Part shown: piece after piece, positions 1-14,338 of the stretch | Numbering within the stretch: position 1 is the stretch's first letter | Layout: the number at the start of each line of letters is the position of its first letter | NCBI GenBank assembly: GCA_030407085.1 | Contig: CM059586.1 | Coordinates: 90,765,501 to 90,829,500 of the forward strand | Source: Trichopria drosophilae | Lineage: Eukaryota > Arthropoda > Insecta > Hymenoptera > Diapriidae | Reading direction: 5' to 3' | Length of the DNA: 64,000 bases | Translations under genes and position numbers: made by a program | Notes under the pieces: model-generated | What the model saw: only the letters and a program-made list of their open reading frames with translations | Database searches by the model: none | What the model was told of the DNA's origin: nothing

Positions 1-299
1 ATGACTAGCCTTTTGGTTAAGATTATATATTTTGTACATTTATTTTGTTAGCCAATACAGACAAATTATTATTATTAGTTCTTGTTACCGACTAGATATT
101 GAATATATTTCTGTAGTAAACTGCATGAGAATTTTCAATAAATTACTAAATATTTTCATGGTTTCGAACATTTTTCTAACATAAAAAGTAACGATTCAAT
201 TAAACAACTCACAAAAAAGAAATTTGTTTCAAAATTTAAGAATGTTTGAAAAAACTCTTCTAATACATTGAGATAGTCGCCAAAAATCATGTTAAATAC

Positions 300-365
300 T
301 CAGTGACACAATGGTTCAGTCATTGGATTTGTACGTCGCGATCCCGGGTTCGAATCTGCCATGAT
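300..365 (+). repeat. tRNA-like fragment, possible SINE head
   Basis: A good pol III B-box (GGTTCGAATCT, 347-357) is preceded by an A-box-like segment (ATGGTTCAGTCATTGG) at about the right spacing and followed by a T-rich run. I cannot pair the acceptor or T stems, so this is not a functional tRNA. The motif CCCGGGTTCGAATCT recurs at about 10,909. Confidence 0.3.
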
Positions 366-3300
366 CAACTTTTTTTTCGATTATTTCTTTTTTAATGCTG
401 ATTCAATGATGCATTATAATGCCTTAATTTGCATTTATTACAAATTTCAGTACAGCTCAAAATGAATGCTTGAAAATGAATAATTATACACTATGATGTC
501 CAAATCATATCATACTGGAAAGTATTCCAATGTGATCATTTATGTGTTAGTAAAACAATACAAGAAGATATGCACAGAATAAAATGTACAGGTTTGTAAG
601 ACAGAAAAATCCAGTCTCGACGCATGGAATAAACAAATTATAAATAAAAAAAATCGTTAAGAAAAAAATTGTGATAATTATTTTGTAGACAACAGACTTT
701 TTTTTACTTCCGAAAAGAAACGTTAGAAAAAATTAAAATACCAATGGCATTTTCTTACTTCTAGATTAATAAATTAACTTTAATAACCAGATTTAAAGAT
801 TAAAGCCAAATGATTATGTTACATATACAAGGAATTATTTCCAACTAAATTTCTTTCATCTTTAGTGGACACCCTCATATGTACAAACATCCATAAAAAA
901 AAAAGAATAATTGTCAAGATAAATATAAACAATAAAGTAAAAACTTTATAAATATATAATAATAAAGCAAAATTGTTGTATTTATTTATCTCAAGATAAA
1001 CCTCTTCAAAAAAATTAAGGTATCATGTAAATCTTGATTTGTTTTCTCTTGTTACTCATACAATTTTGAGGAACTACATCATAAATAATCAACATTTTGG
1101 CATGAATGTTTACACACAAATTCGTAATCTAAGATCAAGAAAACTCATTTACATAACTGCTAATCTTAATCTTTGTCTCGTTTAATTTAATCTCGTAATC
1201 TTTGTCTAATTTAAGGTGAAACTTTCGCTAGTTAATTTTCGAAGTGTACAAACTAGATCCTTCTTATTAAAATGTCCGGTAATCAGTGTGTCATCGTACA
1301 CATAAGTGAATGAAAAATGACATTTTAAGGAAACATGCCTGGATGAGTACAGTTTTGTTAGTCTAATAAGGAGAAAAAGAATTCCTGAACCTTTACTAAT
1401 CCTTCAGCAGAACCAATTCAAATGGGATTTTTAAGATAAGGAACGCGGTAGTTGATTATCATTTAATGTTAGAAATTATAGAACTGTTCCGGAAATGTTA
1501 TTGAAAACAAATGTAGGAAGAGTTTTGTTGTTAACGTTTAAATATCCATCAATAGTTTCTATTTGTTCTAACGTTTTTACTGACTTTACTCGTGTAGGCG
1601 ATTATTTTTTAAACTTTTTAATTTCAAAATAATGTGAACGATTACAACGTACTGAAAAGTCGTAAATGTTCTAAAATTACTATATTTATAATATTGATCC
1701 TCAATGCCTGAATGTAAATTAAAAATGCCTCAACTAAATTTACTCAAGTTAGAAAACTAACGTTTGTTAACATTTCCTTAAGAATGTTCCTTTATAGAAA
1801 ACATGGAATTTCACTAATTTATCAATTTAATTTATCAGGTTTATTGCTTTAAATATAATTACAATATATATAATCTAGAAAAAAGAAATATCCGTTCAAT
1901 ATTCAATACACATAAAATAAAATGTTATATAATGTAAATAAAAATAATTTGAGAAGAAAAAAAACAAGAAAACAAAAATTTATAATAGTAACAAACGGGG
2001 AAGTAATTTACATTTAATCGATGCATTTATTATAAGAGAGATCGAATACATAAAGAAATTTAACAGATTGGATCTTCAAACAAGAAATCTTCAGAATATT
2101 TACGTTTTAATTTTGAAAAATACGAAAAGATCTAAATTGAGTATTTTGTCCAGATTACATTCTTTAGATAAAATGTATGTTTTCTCGAAGTCAAAAGCAT
2201 GACTCCATATTATATCCTTAATTTTTTCCAATGAGCAAATAGAGAAAGTACTGCAACTAATCATTACCTTGACAGTTAAAATCAATAAATCCTTTGGTTT
2301 CATAATAAAACATCAATGCGATCTATAAAATACGATTATAGAAATATTAGAAATACCAAATTCATGATTTACGTTGTAATATTCGCTATGAAATATCGAA
2401 TTAGACGATATGCATTAAATTGATTTGCACAACGCCTTAGTTCTGTAATTAGAATAAAGTGTTAGTCGTCAAGGAAACGTGAGTGATCGATTAACGAATC
2501 GGCACTGGTGTTAAATTTTCGATGTTATAAAATGCGACTAAAATTAGGAACTATTTTTCTCTGTTTCTTTTAGTAGACAATTACATTAAAAATACGTTTA
2601 ACATGGTTGTCATGCAATTTATATTTCAGTATAATGGAGAAAGTGTTTATGTGTGTACTCTCCACATTCGACTAAACTAATAAAACAATACGGCTAATTT
2701 CATAACTAAACACGCTTTCTCTATCATTGATTCATCATTATTAAAAATAACTAGAGCGCTGTAAAATAAATTGTTTTAAATTTGTAGACTTTACGTAAAA
2801 TAAGAACATAATATAAAACTTTCTTGAGTTGTTAAAATTATTTCCTACAATGTTATTTAAGTTGTTTTTAAATAATTAAATTACAGTTGCAAAAGAGAGT
2901 CTGTAATATTATAATTTGAAAAAAATTTCAAATTAATTCAGCGTAATAAAAATACATTTGAGACATCTTCCGACGACTCGAAAATATTGCGTTTTGTATT
3001 ATTAAATTGTCTAGTAATTAATTGTTTTCCTGCTATTTATTATATGATTACGTCAGCTGCAGTTCTAATATTTATTTAATTTCAATGTAATTTATAACAA
3101 AAGTATTAATGATTTCAAGTCTGAATGGATTTATTAAAATTGTTGATAATTTGAAAAAAACAATACGAATTTTATCGGAAATATTTTCCAGCATATTGGA
3201 AATTAATATCGGTTTGCTAAAATGGCAACTTGTCCTTTGAATATCTCTGCAAAACATATGATTGGATGAAGACTTTTGTCATTAGAAGCACTTTTGTGTC

Positions 3301-5412
3301 TTTGATTAAAAAAAACCTGTGCCAAACAATTTTTTGTTAATTTTCGAGCTTTATTTTCAACAGGGAAAAAAAACAATTATTGGCTTCAAAGTTGCCTAGT
3401 TGCCATTTTCGAGTATGTTTTACAAACATAGTCAGAAATGCATTTAAATGACTTCTGAAACCAAAATGGTTACTTGCAAAAAATACTTGTATCATGTCTC
3501 ACGAAATTTCGATTGATTTTGTCTCGAATTTTGTCACTTCTCATTATTTATGTTGTACGTGACCATAAAGACATTTTTTTAAGGTTAGTGAGAAAAAACT
3601 ATAATCTTGAACGATTTTATGCATTTTTATTTGAAATGGCGAAATTATAATTTTTTAATAGAATTAAATTAAAATTGCAAGATGTTTTCTGCCGTTACTT
3701 CGAAACATGATTATTGTTTAAATAAATAAAAAACTTAGAAATGTTTCTTTGAACATTTTTTCGGTTTCTTTAATTAATTTTTGTATGGTGCTCGTTTGTC
3801 ACCGGATTTGGTGCCCATTATGGACCTTAATTAGTAAAGAGAGAAGTATATATATTTACAAAAATTATTTTAACATCAGACGATTGAAAGCGATTTTATC
3901 TATTGAAAATAAAACAAAAAATTAGTTAATACAACCGAAAAAATGTTCAATTGGTTGTAATTTTTGCAAAGCAATAGAAATTTCAGTCTTTTTTTTTAAT
4001 TTGAAAGGTGTTATTTCGGTTTTATAATCCATTTGTAATATGTAATTCGAAAGAACATACTCAAAAATGGCAAACCAGGTCACGTTGAGAATGAAGCTGA
4101 AAAATCAATAAAACATCTGCTCTGGAACTTATGGTATTTGGATTATAGGAGTTTGATTTGACACGTTTATTTGTAAGTTTGACACTTGAAGAATCGAAAA
4201 TTAAAGAACAAATGAGATGTAAAAATATCGTTTAAGTATGTTAAAAATATCGAAAAAAAATTTTGAAGCATTATTTATACCCGTCTAAAATATTGTAATG
4301 CGGGAAATGATAAAAAATAACGATCGAAAGAAAATGAAACCTTGAAAAATCGTGTTTTCTATTCATTAACTATGTGTAATTTTTTTATTTTTAAATTTGC
4401 AGTATTTTCTGATACGAAATTCGAAAGAGTGAGATTTGAGACTGAAAAAACATCTATCAGATAATTTTTATCATCGTGTTAAATTTTTGTACATTTGGTC
4501 CTTAAACTTCAATTTAAGTTAAGCTTCAATCAAATGCTATAAAATGATAAATTTTCTCATTTTTACTGGAGTCCTACGAAAGTTGGAAACCTTTGTGTAT
4601 TAGTATTATTTTTAGGATTAGTCGTTTCCGACAGCGTAATTTATGTTTTTTTTTTCATAATGGACAAGTATTTATCGTTACTATTATTTTTTATCAATAA
4701 TAAACTTAACAATAGTAAAAAAAATGTTTTTCTACATTCGTTGTACTTCAACGTTACGAACTTCAAATACATATACTACGTAATGTAATTTATATGTAAT
4801 ATTAGCGTACTTTAAAACATTTGCAGCTTACGAGAACATTCCCCATGAAACTGGAAGAAAGAAACTGGCGCTTATGAGAACAATCCCTAAGTAACTTAGG
4901 TAGGAAAGAAGGGGAGTGGAGGAAGGGTTCCTTAAAGGTGTAAAAAGTGAAAATGAGTATTTTCAAAACTTCGAGCCTCACCATATGTCAACCAAAATAA
5001 TAATAAATAACATTGTTAACACTCCGGACGCGAAGCTCGATTTCGCGCCCTAGGGCGAAACCTTCGGGCTCGAATTATCAAGCCCCACGCTCGTCGTATT
5101 AGAAAATATTGTTTTGGTTATTCAGTTTTTGGCCAACATTTCTAGCTGGTTTTCCTGTGGTAATATAACGCCCATTTTCCCAAAATCTAACCATTTTTTA
5201 TGGTCAAAAACTCTACGATATTATGCTCGATAGTTGACTGGTTTATGTAGATTTTCGCATTGTTATTGTAGAAAACCGGGTAAAAATTGGCCAGTTTTCA
5301 GACTGAAAATCTTGATTGAAATCTCTAAGCGTTTTAATTTTTTTTTTATTTTATCAATATTCCGATGTTTTTGGACACGTTCACGGCTTGTACATGGTTT
5401 CGAATTATCCAT

Positions 5413-5432
5413 TATATATATATATATATATA
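5413..5432. repeat. (TA)n microsatellite
   Basis: About ten TA units in a row. Confidence 0.9.
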
Positions 5433-6839
5433 AGACCGTTTGTCACAATATTCGCAATATATTTTTAATCCAAACTGTGTAGGTTATTATTGAGGTAAGA
5501 CCGTTTTAATATATGCCCAATTTATTGCTAGTTTCTAACCATAAATATGGTAAATGAAGACCATATTTTTCAGGCAGTTAAACTGGGCAAAATCTAGGGC
5601 AGGTTGATGCCAGTCTGGTTTAAAATGGGCATTAACTAGCAATTTGTCAACCAATTTCTTGCTAGAAGTTAGGAAGCAAGTTTTGGGCAGTAAAATTGGC
5701 TGGTTTCTGAGTTGTGCCCATAAAAACTGTTCAGATTTTCTACCAGGGTTATGGTTAAATGTTACAAATGAATTCTCAGTTGCTTATTTTAAATTATTTT
5801 ATGAATATTCTCTGCAAAATATTAGTTTTCTTTATTCCAATAAAGAAAACACCATTTGTAGAGATTAAACGCGTAAAAATGATGAGAGTAAAAGTACAGA
5901 CAATGGTATATTGCAACACATGTCATCATAAATGATGAATCATATCTATTATTGATTACAACTCTACGAATTGTAACAATTTTCGCAAAACATAAAATTG
6001 AGAAAGTTGTTAGCTACTATTTTAGTACAGTCTTAACTCTACAAGCCGTTGTATTCACTGTGTTGTAAAGTAATGCACATGTTACTTGCTAATCTTCTTG
6101 ATAGCGTCTAAGGTTTCTTCGTAAAGATTAACCTCTCAAAGCACAACGATGACAAATAAATCGACACGTTTAATCATTTTACAGAAACGAAATATTCTGT
6201 TATCGTTGCGATTCAACACTGACTTTTAGCACTTTCACGCCTCTAATTTCGGTCAAGAGCGTCTTAGAAATGATAAGATGGGTCTATTATTATGTGCTTG
6301 TTATACGTAAACAGCATCGGTTGCGAATTTACAGCTAATCGCATCTTGGAAATTTATAAGATGCTTGAGTATATTACTCATAAAGTGATTGAAATCTCTT
6401 GTAAGTTCCTAATAAAAATTAATATTTTTATTTGGAAGAAAATTAAACAAACAAAAGCAAATATAAATAGACTGTATAAGACAACAAATGATTTTGTTTT
6501 TTTTGTGAATCGACGAATATAATAATGATATTGATGTGTGAACTGTTAAATTTAACTCAAGTCAATCGTTTTTGAGTAAATCTAAAAAAGATGTAAAAAC
6601 TTACTTTGCCTACGGCGTAACCGTGCCAAAATATAGACAAATATTTCATTTCTTTTTTCATTTTTGACAAGACTCCTTACCCCCAAAGATTACAATGGAA
6701 TTGTGCTCAACTAACATAGTCTTCTTTAAAACAATTTCTTATTTTTTTGTAGGTGTATTCTTACCTATACTTTTTTATTTTGCTCGAAATTGTAACACTA
6801 ATTGAGGTTGCAGAATAATTAGTGCAGAAAAATAAATGA

Positions 6840-6851
6840 GGTTAGGTTAGG
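6840..6851 (+). repeat. Short telomere-like TTAGG motif
   Basis: GGTTAGGTTAGG, two units of the insect telomeric repeat. A similar short piece (ATTAGGTTAGG) lies near 11,400. Too short to be more than suggestive. Confidence 0.35.
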
Positions 6852-8789
6852 TTTGATATTCGATCTTTGGCCAAGGTTAAGGTTTATTAGTTTAAGGTTT
6901 TAAATGTTTTTAAGTTGAACATAACGGTTTAAAATAAGACATACTTCCTATTTTTCTTCGGATTATTAATTTTTAATGCAGAAATGTGTTTTTAATTTTG
7001 TCTATTTCTAACTGTTTTAAGTGTATTTAACTACGACAATCACTAGTCAACAAACTTTTTAGTGTATGTATACATATATGTTTAAACAGCTGTTTATAAC
7101 TGAAAAGTACGTAATAGTGCACGTTGCATATTTGTCAGTTTCATTATTTCTGAATATATTGATTAGGTAAGAGTAATTATCATAATTTACTATAGTAATT
7201 CATGCATACATATACGTAATTCAAATCCTTCCTACTCCAGGGTAGAGCTATTAAAATACAATCCAATATCTGTATGTTGTTTATATATTTTGGTTTTCTC
7301 TTACTGATGCCAATATGGTTATAAAAGTGCTTGTAATTACGAGGATTAATGTTCGATTAATTTAATGATTTGTAAATTGTTTTCCGAAAAGATAATTCCT
7401 TATCTTCATACATTTAACAACTGAGCTTATTATTAACCCGCAATCAGTTCCAAAATATTGTAGATTGGATCAAAAGGTCTGGAGTAAGACATGACAAACA
7501 AAAGTCAATGTTTCCAGTTTATTTGAATATTATTCGCAAATTAAGAAATCGGTATTACTGATCTCTATTTTTCAGTATTTTAAACAAATTCACTAATTAT
7601 CCTAATGTCTATTAATAAAAAAACTTTAAATAGTCAAAAGTTAGTTACATCAAAATAATTGTCAAGATTGTGTCTCAATGCAAATAGTTTATATGCAATT
7701 GATAAATAATTGCATATATTATCGATCAAAAATATTTAAAATGCCATAGATGCAATGAAATCACATAAAGGTGTGTCTGCAGGCAGATCTTTTTTATGCA
7801 TACCTTATTAAAATCCGAGAAGCGACAATGTGCAAATTTGATCAGATTGTATCTTGTATTCAAATTTAGATTCGTTTGTCAAGTCAAATTGGGATTTTTT
7901 AATTTTACTCAAGTAATAAATAGAAACTAATTTCATGTCTTGGCAAGTGAATCTTTCATTATGCCACAACATTGAAGCTATTCAATTTTCATGCATTTTT
8001 AAACTGAAATATTATGTAGTTTATACTTTCTCCTTGTTAAAAACTGAAAAGTTTGTGTTACTTATTTGCTGCAATTGTTTAATAATAATATAGTTATATG
8101 TACTTTACTTATACCGTGGACGTAATTTCTTGTATCAATCTGTTAAATAATAACTTAATACAACGTGATTTAACAAACGATAGTATTTACGTTGCATGAT
8201 TACAAAAAATTAAACAATCATTGTAATATATAATCCTCAAGGAAGTAGTTTTCAGAAATTGTTTATATTAGAAAGTTCTTTTACTACCAATAAAAATTAC
8301 TTTGTATACAACTGGAAATGCTATAAAGATTGTTAAAAAACTAATGTTATATATGTAATGTATAAGAAAGTTTGTCTTTTTTAAATCACAAGTAGTAGAA
8401 CAACAATTATTTTTTATAATTCAATGTATTAAAATATTTCTATTGGCGTATGTGTCGACGTATCTTTTTATATACATTTTAACTAATATTGATTCAGTAT
8501 AATTCTGAATGTTTTGAATAAGAATTAAAAATGAATTTATTAATAAGTTTATTTCTTTTTTAGTGTGATGAAGTCAGGAGTATCCGAACACTACATGGAA
8601 AGAAATTAAAAAATTGATCACCAGTTATGATAATTTTGGGATCTTATTGTTATTATATAAAAATATATATAAATTTCGTTTTACTGCAACTTTTCCCATT
8701 TTTACAATTAGCAGTTTAAGTTCTAAACAAAATGTCTAGTCATTTTTACCAGTGGACGTTATTATTCGTTTTGAATTAATTTCTTCATT

Positions 8790-8930
8790 ATTTAGTAATT
8801 GATACTTTTAATAAACTAACTAACTAACTAATCAATGAATAAAATTCTTTAATTCTTTTCCGTTCTTTCATAAGTGAAAACTTTCCTTTGAGTTTTTTCC
8901 TAAATGTCTTGACTAAATTTTCTTGTTTGT
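8790..8930. repeat. Dispersed repeat, copy 1
   Basis: The segment running through CATAAGTGAAAACTTTCCTT resembles 13,085-13,175 (CGTAAGTGAAAATTTTCTTG) in order and content. This suggests two diverged copies of one dispersed repeat; boundaries are unknown. Confidence 0.3.
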
Positions 8931-10871
8931 TGTTATTATAGTGGTGAGTAAAAATTTGTATGATGTGAAAACTTATTAAAAAAAATATGTTTGGGTAGAA
9001 ACTAACTACTTTTAATTAAAATTTAATACCTATATTGTATTTATTGTACATTTTGGTATAATATTAGAGAGATATTATAAATAATATTTATTTCAACAAC
9101 ATCCGACCAATAAATAATAATTTTCAATACTAGTAACTCAATACTAATTCAAGAGGAAAGTTAATATTAATTTATAAGATTTTTGTCTAAATCAACATAT
9201 TAGAATTTGTACGAAATTGCAAATATTTTTTTTTGTAATACTTTATAAAGAATCATAGTTTAGATTGATAAAATGATTTCATAAACAAACTGCATTAAAT
9301 ACTCTGTTTAAGTAAAAACAAGGTAGCATTTTTGTTTTGTTTACGTTGTAATTTAAAAACGATAGAAAATTGAAATAAAAACTAAGCAATGCACTTTGTT
9401 TTATATATTTTTTACTCCAATTTCATGGACTCCAATATTTTTTCGGAGTAAAGTTGTAATAATTTTGTATCTTTCTCTAAGGATCAATTTTAATATACTC
9501 TAATATTGCTACTTGTATTTTTAATTTACGAATTTGTATGGAATAACACATTTGAATAAGTGCAATCATTTATTGTGGATTGTGCCCAACAATATTGTTT
9601 TATAATGAAAAATTGTCTTTAAAATGATGAATCTCATACTTTATTCTTAGTTTAAACTGATAAAATTGTTACAAAAATATATTATATCAGGTTATTTTTA
9701 CATAGTGATTATTTATGTATTACATTTAGACCATTTTGTTTTCTCTTCAGTATAATTTATAATACATATTGATCATAATTTTAATATTATTGTATGAAAA
9801 AAATTCAAAGAAGTACGATTCATTTTAGGTAAGTTGTAATTTATAAATTTTGAAAAAGATTAAGGAAAGTTTTAAGGAATAAAACTGATGCATTTGTAAA
9901 AATATTTAAAATGATTCTTCTCCCTTTATTCAGGTTTTTCCATAATGAATTTCATACTACATACAAAATTTTTAATTTGCATTGATCATATTGTTAAACA
10001 AAAAATAATGCATGAGGTGTTTTTGTATCGCGTAAAATTGTTTGTTACTATTTTTAGAAATGTTTATTAGTCGTTTCCGGTGTAATTTTTATTTTAGTGA
10101 ACAAAAAGTTTTAAACACATATTAATAAGTTGAAGAAAATGTAAGAAACATTATTTCATACAAAATTCAGAATAATTCGCCAATTTTTTTAATTGTAGTT
10201 TAAAAATGACCAAACTTTGAATTAAAAACGGAGCAATTCTTTGATATATTGAAAATTTAATTTCTTACAGGAAATTTTTAAATTATAAGAACTCTTTCAG
10301 AAATTACTGTTTGTATTAACGAATATCATTACAATATTTATAAATATATTTAAATTACTCTATTTAAGTAGGACTAACAGGAATGTAGCCATTTCTGTTT
10401 TGTTTAAGTTGTAATTTATAAACGATAGAAAATTGAAATAAAAACTGAGCAATGCAATTTGTTCTAGTAATTTTGCTCTAATAATTTTGTATCTAAATAT
10501 ATTTTATATTTAAATTCGTTTAAAAAAGCTTTGAAAAATGTATTTGGTAAATTTAACTAAATGATGAGTCGCCCAGTATTTTTAATCTATATTGTAATTC
10601 GCAAATAAAAGTTATAATTGATCCAGACAAATTATAAAAAGAAATATTAGTTTTAAACTTAATACAAAATTATTAACCTCAAAATTAAAAATATTTTTGA
10701 AACATTTTTGTTTAGTAATTTTAATTAAAAAATATAGTACTTTATCAAAAGTATGAAAATTAAAGAAAAATATACGTTTATCACAATAATATTGTAATTA
10801 AATGTATGTTAATTTGTCAAATTATAATAATTCTTATATTTTATATTAATTAGCACATCTTATGTTTTAAA

Positions 10872-10935
10872 CAAAGGTTGTAGAGCAGTCGAGCAACAAA
10901 CGAAACGTCCCGGGTTCGAATCTCGAGTAAATTTG
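10872..10935 (+). repeat. tRNA-like fragment, possible SINE head
   Basis: TAGAGCAGTCGAGC (A-box-like) is followed by CCCGGGTTCGAATCTCGAG (B-box) and then a T run. The B-box core is shared with the fragment at 300-365. Stems do not close well, so this is a tRNA-derived relic, not a gene. Confidence 0.3.
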
Positions 10936-13084
10936 GTCCTTACTTTTTTTTAAATAATAAAGTGTTAAAAAATCGTAAAAATTGTTCATCTTCCTACATT
11001 CATAGATTATTGTACAACTGCGACAAATTTTATAGGAAAATATCTTATAAAAATATAAAAAATTACTATTTTGCGATAGGAATTTGACGATAGACTTGCA
11101 GAATAGTAAAGTTTCATAATTGAATAATAATTTTTACTAATAAAGAATAGGATTTTTTCTTATTACACAAAAATCCCATATACGGGTGAAAATATTGATA
11201 TCAATCTAATATTTAGGTCTTCCAAAAAGCGCATACCTTCGTTTCATAATGCAAAATGGCGCAAACTTGATTATCTTGGTAAAAACATTTAAAAAACTGC
11301 CATAAATCATGTTTTTTTGCTGTTATCTCATCAAACATTTAAAATATCAAAAAATTGAACAGAAGATGTAGATCTTGTTAAAATATACAATTTACGTTAG
11401 ATTAGGTTAGGTTATGCTAATATTTTGATCCTAATAAAGTGGCGTTGTTTTAATTTTGATTTAATCGCGTTTATTTTTTTTTGTTTTTGGTTTTATAGCT
11501 TATAAGATTTTCAAAATAAAACATTAAAAATTTTTCTTCTTTGTCCTTTCAATATTTAATATAGTATGTGACGTAGACTTCTTCTTGGTAAATAGGAACA
11601 GTGTGACATCAATGTAAAAAGCTCTTCATATAAAATATATGTTTAGGAAGAAAACCTCTTGAGCGACATCTTAATAAAAAAATCCTTTTAGTAATTGCAC
11701 ATCCTAATTTGATGTTGATTCGTTTCCATCCTTTCATAAAGAATAACGCCTCCTTTCCAAAATGGTAATATATCCATTTGTAAAAACTGATTATTATTCT
11801 TGTGAATCCAAAAATTACAAAATAAAATATTAAAAATGTTTCTTCTTTGTCCTTTCACTATTTAATATAATATGTGACATTGTCTTCTTCTTGGTAAATA
11901 GGAACAGTGTGACATCAATGAAAAAAGCAAATTTATAGGATTTTCTATATTTGTTACATTTTTGTTCTTCATCTAAGTTATTTAGAAAAGTTCGATTCTG
12001 CATTAGATTGTTTACACTCCAGCCGGTAAAAAACAGCATGTTATGCAATTACAGGAACAAGTGCGATATAATCTTTCGTCGTCTGTCCGCACATGACATT
12101 CTATGTGCATTATTTAAGATTAATCTGTTTTGAGGGAATGAAAAAGCATTTCTATAACAGAAGTCACAATGAAACATAACAAACCTACGAGCATCGTGAT
12201 GTACTCCTGGCGGTGACAAACATAACTAGATTGTATAAATCCTTTGGTGGAGTCGCGTAAACGTTTACGAAATTTACAATGCTATTATAGTCAGTTTTAG
12301 TAGTCAGACTAGTAAAAACGTTTGTTAACCATGTATCACGTCCCTGCAAACGCAGAAAGTACCAGTTATGTAATGGTTACATTGTTTCATAAATGTTACA
12401 TAGTTGTTACATAACTGTTACTTTTGTGTTTGCCGGGGTGATTCACTTTTCATTGGTCTTCACGAGCGTTTTTACTATTCTCACTAGTAACATTTCCTAC
12501 AAAAATATCTCACATCTTGAAATGCCTAGCGAAAATACTAATTTTTCCTATTATTTTTGGACATCTTTCTATACAATTTTTCTTGGTATACTTATGTATG
12601 TATGTATATCATTTATTAATATCTTGGACATATTGTCCCTAGATATATATGTACATAAATAATAAAAAAACAATATATAACGCAAATAATAATAAATATA
12701 ACAAATATAAATCGTAGCGCACGGTGGAAATACAAAATAATACAAAATAATAAAAACTAAAAACTAAAAACTAAACGCAAATATAAAAAAAAATAAACAA
12801 AGCCGGTATATACGTTACATTTGACACGATAACTACATTTACAATAATTGTTACTCTAACATTAATAATTCCATCAGTCCAGCACGACACTTATAAAGCA
12901 TAATGAACGTAAAAAATCATTTATTTAGATATAAGTAAACGTGTTTTCTGAAGATGAGACCGCTTGCTGTCGGAACTTATTTATCCAATTTCTTATAATA
13001 ACAACAATGTTAGAGACCCGTTAAAAATAATAATTTCGAACATATACCGATAAAAATTGAGTTTTACCGACGTTGCTTACAGTA

Positions 13085-13230
13085 TAAATAAATCTTTTTT
13101 CTTCTCTGACCTTTTCGTAAGTGAAAATTTTCTTGATGAGTTTCTTTTATTTTATATCAAATTTACTTGGTGTAATAACTAGACAACTTATAACGTTTCG
13201 GTCATTTATTTTGATCCTCTTCAGTTGCTG
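13085..13230. repeat. Dispersed repeat, copy 2, with CGTTTCGGTC motif
   Basis: Partner of 8,790-8,930. It ends in AACGTTTCGGTCATTTA followed by GATCCTCTTCAG; read on the minus strand this is a 'CTGAAGAGGATC...GACCGAAACGTT' motif, a pattern common at the edges of dispersed elements in insects. A similar 'CCTGAAGATAG...CCGAAACGT' string occurs at about 25,013-25,046. Confidence 0.3.
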
Positions 13231-13569
13231 ACAGTAATAACATAATAAAATGTCAAAAATACACTGAGAAAATTGTTCCTTTGAAAAATCCCTATACTGT
13301 GTTCTAATACTCGGAAATTGAAGAAATTTTCTATGTTTTAATAAAAGAATCAGTATTACAATTATTCCATGTCAATATAGGAGTTTTGTGTTCAAAATAA
13401 TGTATGAAATACTTTCATTTTACGAGTATATTTCTCTGAAACCAGACTGTGTTTTCACGGAAAATTTTGCGAGTGTTATGGTGTTGAAAAAAACAATAAG
13501 CCAAAATCAACACCCACAAGAATTTTTAAGGAACAATACTACAAGAAGATACTTCTTAAGATGTATTAA

Positions 13570-13672
13570 TCACTTCATCACATCCTGGCCATCAACGACG
13601 AAGTAAATGAAAAGTACGACAAATACCAAAACGAAAGACGTGTTCCCGAAAGGATGAAGCTGAGGCTCCCAG
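13570..13672 (+). other. Exon-like open stretch, unassigned
   Basis: One frame is open from 13,570 to a TGA at 13,741 and reads like real protein, rich in charged residues: DEVNEKYDKYQNERRVPER followed by MKLRLP. Codons here are far more GC-balanced than the surroundings, and a good donor (CCAG|GTATGT) follows at 13,673. I found no clear acceptor or neighbouring exon and do not recognise the family. It could be an exon of an unseen plus-strand gene or a piece of transposon protein. Confidence 0.25.
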
Positions 13673-14260
13673 GTATGTCGGCAGAAAAACCAAATTACAC
13701 GCATAGAAATGAAAAAAAAATGATTGCATCCCAACTGTCATGACCATCTGTACGGCGGGTGAATCCCAAACAGTAAAACTAATCGAAATTTGATTTTTTT
13801 TTTTCGAGTTATTTTTATCGATCATTTATCTCTCCAGCATGTAGGTCTAGGCAAAACAATAAAGCAATTAGTGTTTAAAAATAGTTTCGATTGACGAACC
13901 TAACGAGTTCGTACGAATAGGCATTAATTGATATTCTTCACGAGTACCTAACAAAACCGAACAAGGAGAATCGTTCGTTCGGCTTCTAATCCAATATCGA
14001 GACTCCATTGAAAAGTGAGATAAAGGACGGGATTAGAATTACATTGACAGATTTCGAACGATCTCTTTCGCGAATCTAACGTTACCCAGGGTGTGTATTT
14101 TCTTCTCGATCCTTTTGTCCGGGACCGATCTTCACGAAGAATTCGGAGTCGTAGGCAAGGTCGCGTCTAGAAAGCTCTGGACAAGGTTGCGGAACGTGAA
14201 AATTCGCAATATCGACAAAACGCGATTGGACGAGTAAAAATTTCTAGGAGAAACTCCTAC

Positions 14261-14338
14261 CTTGCTCTTGACGGCGACGATGCCGCTGTCAACGTGCTGC
14301 TGCTGATGATGATGGTGGTAGAGTTTACTCTTGGACAT
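14261..14338 (-). CDS. Candidate first coding exon (histidine/glutamine-rich N-terminus)
   Basis: On the minus strand an ATG at 14,338 opens 26 codons (MSKSKLYHHHHQQQHVDSG followed by IVAVKSK) ending in AAG|GTAGGAG, a reasonable splice donor in phase 0. It lies at the edge of an unusually GC- and CpG-rich block, which fits a promoter-proximal exon. His/Gln runs are common in insect regulatory and neuronal proteins, but I cannot name the family and see no matching downstream exon toward position 1. A minus-strand gene would have its next exons below 14,260 or beyond the window. The competing long open frames on the plus strand here look like GC-driven artefacts. Confidence 0.35.

Larger units (their letters stand above)
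1..13559. other. AT-rich stretch without a supportable gene
   Basis: No open frame here shows protein-family motifs, codon bias or paired splice sites; the short frames present are what AT-rich DNA gives by chance. Simple repeats, two tRNA-like fragments, short telomere-like motifs and weak repeat pairs are listed separately. The stretch could be intergenic DNA or a long intron of the candidate minus-strand gene whose first exon may lie at 14,261-14,338. Confidence 0.6.

Noticed and set aside
6840..11410. Interstitial telomere array
   Set aside because: Only two TTAGG units at each of two places; expected by chance in this much sequence.
12393..12662. 89-codon hydrophobic frame
   Set aside because: No family resemblance, no splice or expression context; composition as expected of AT-rich noise.
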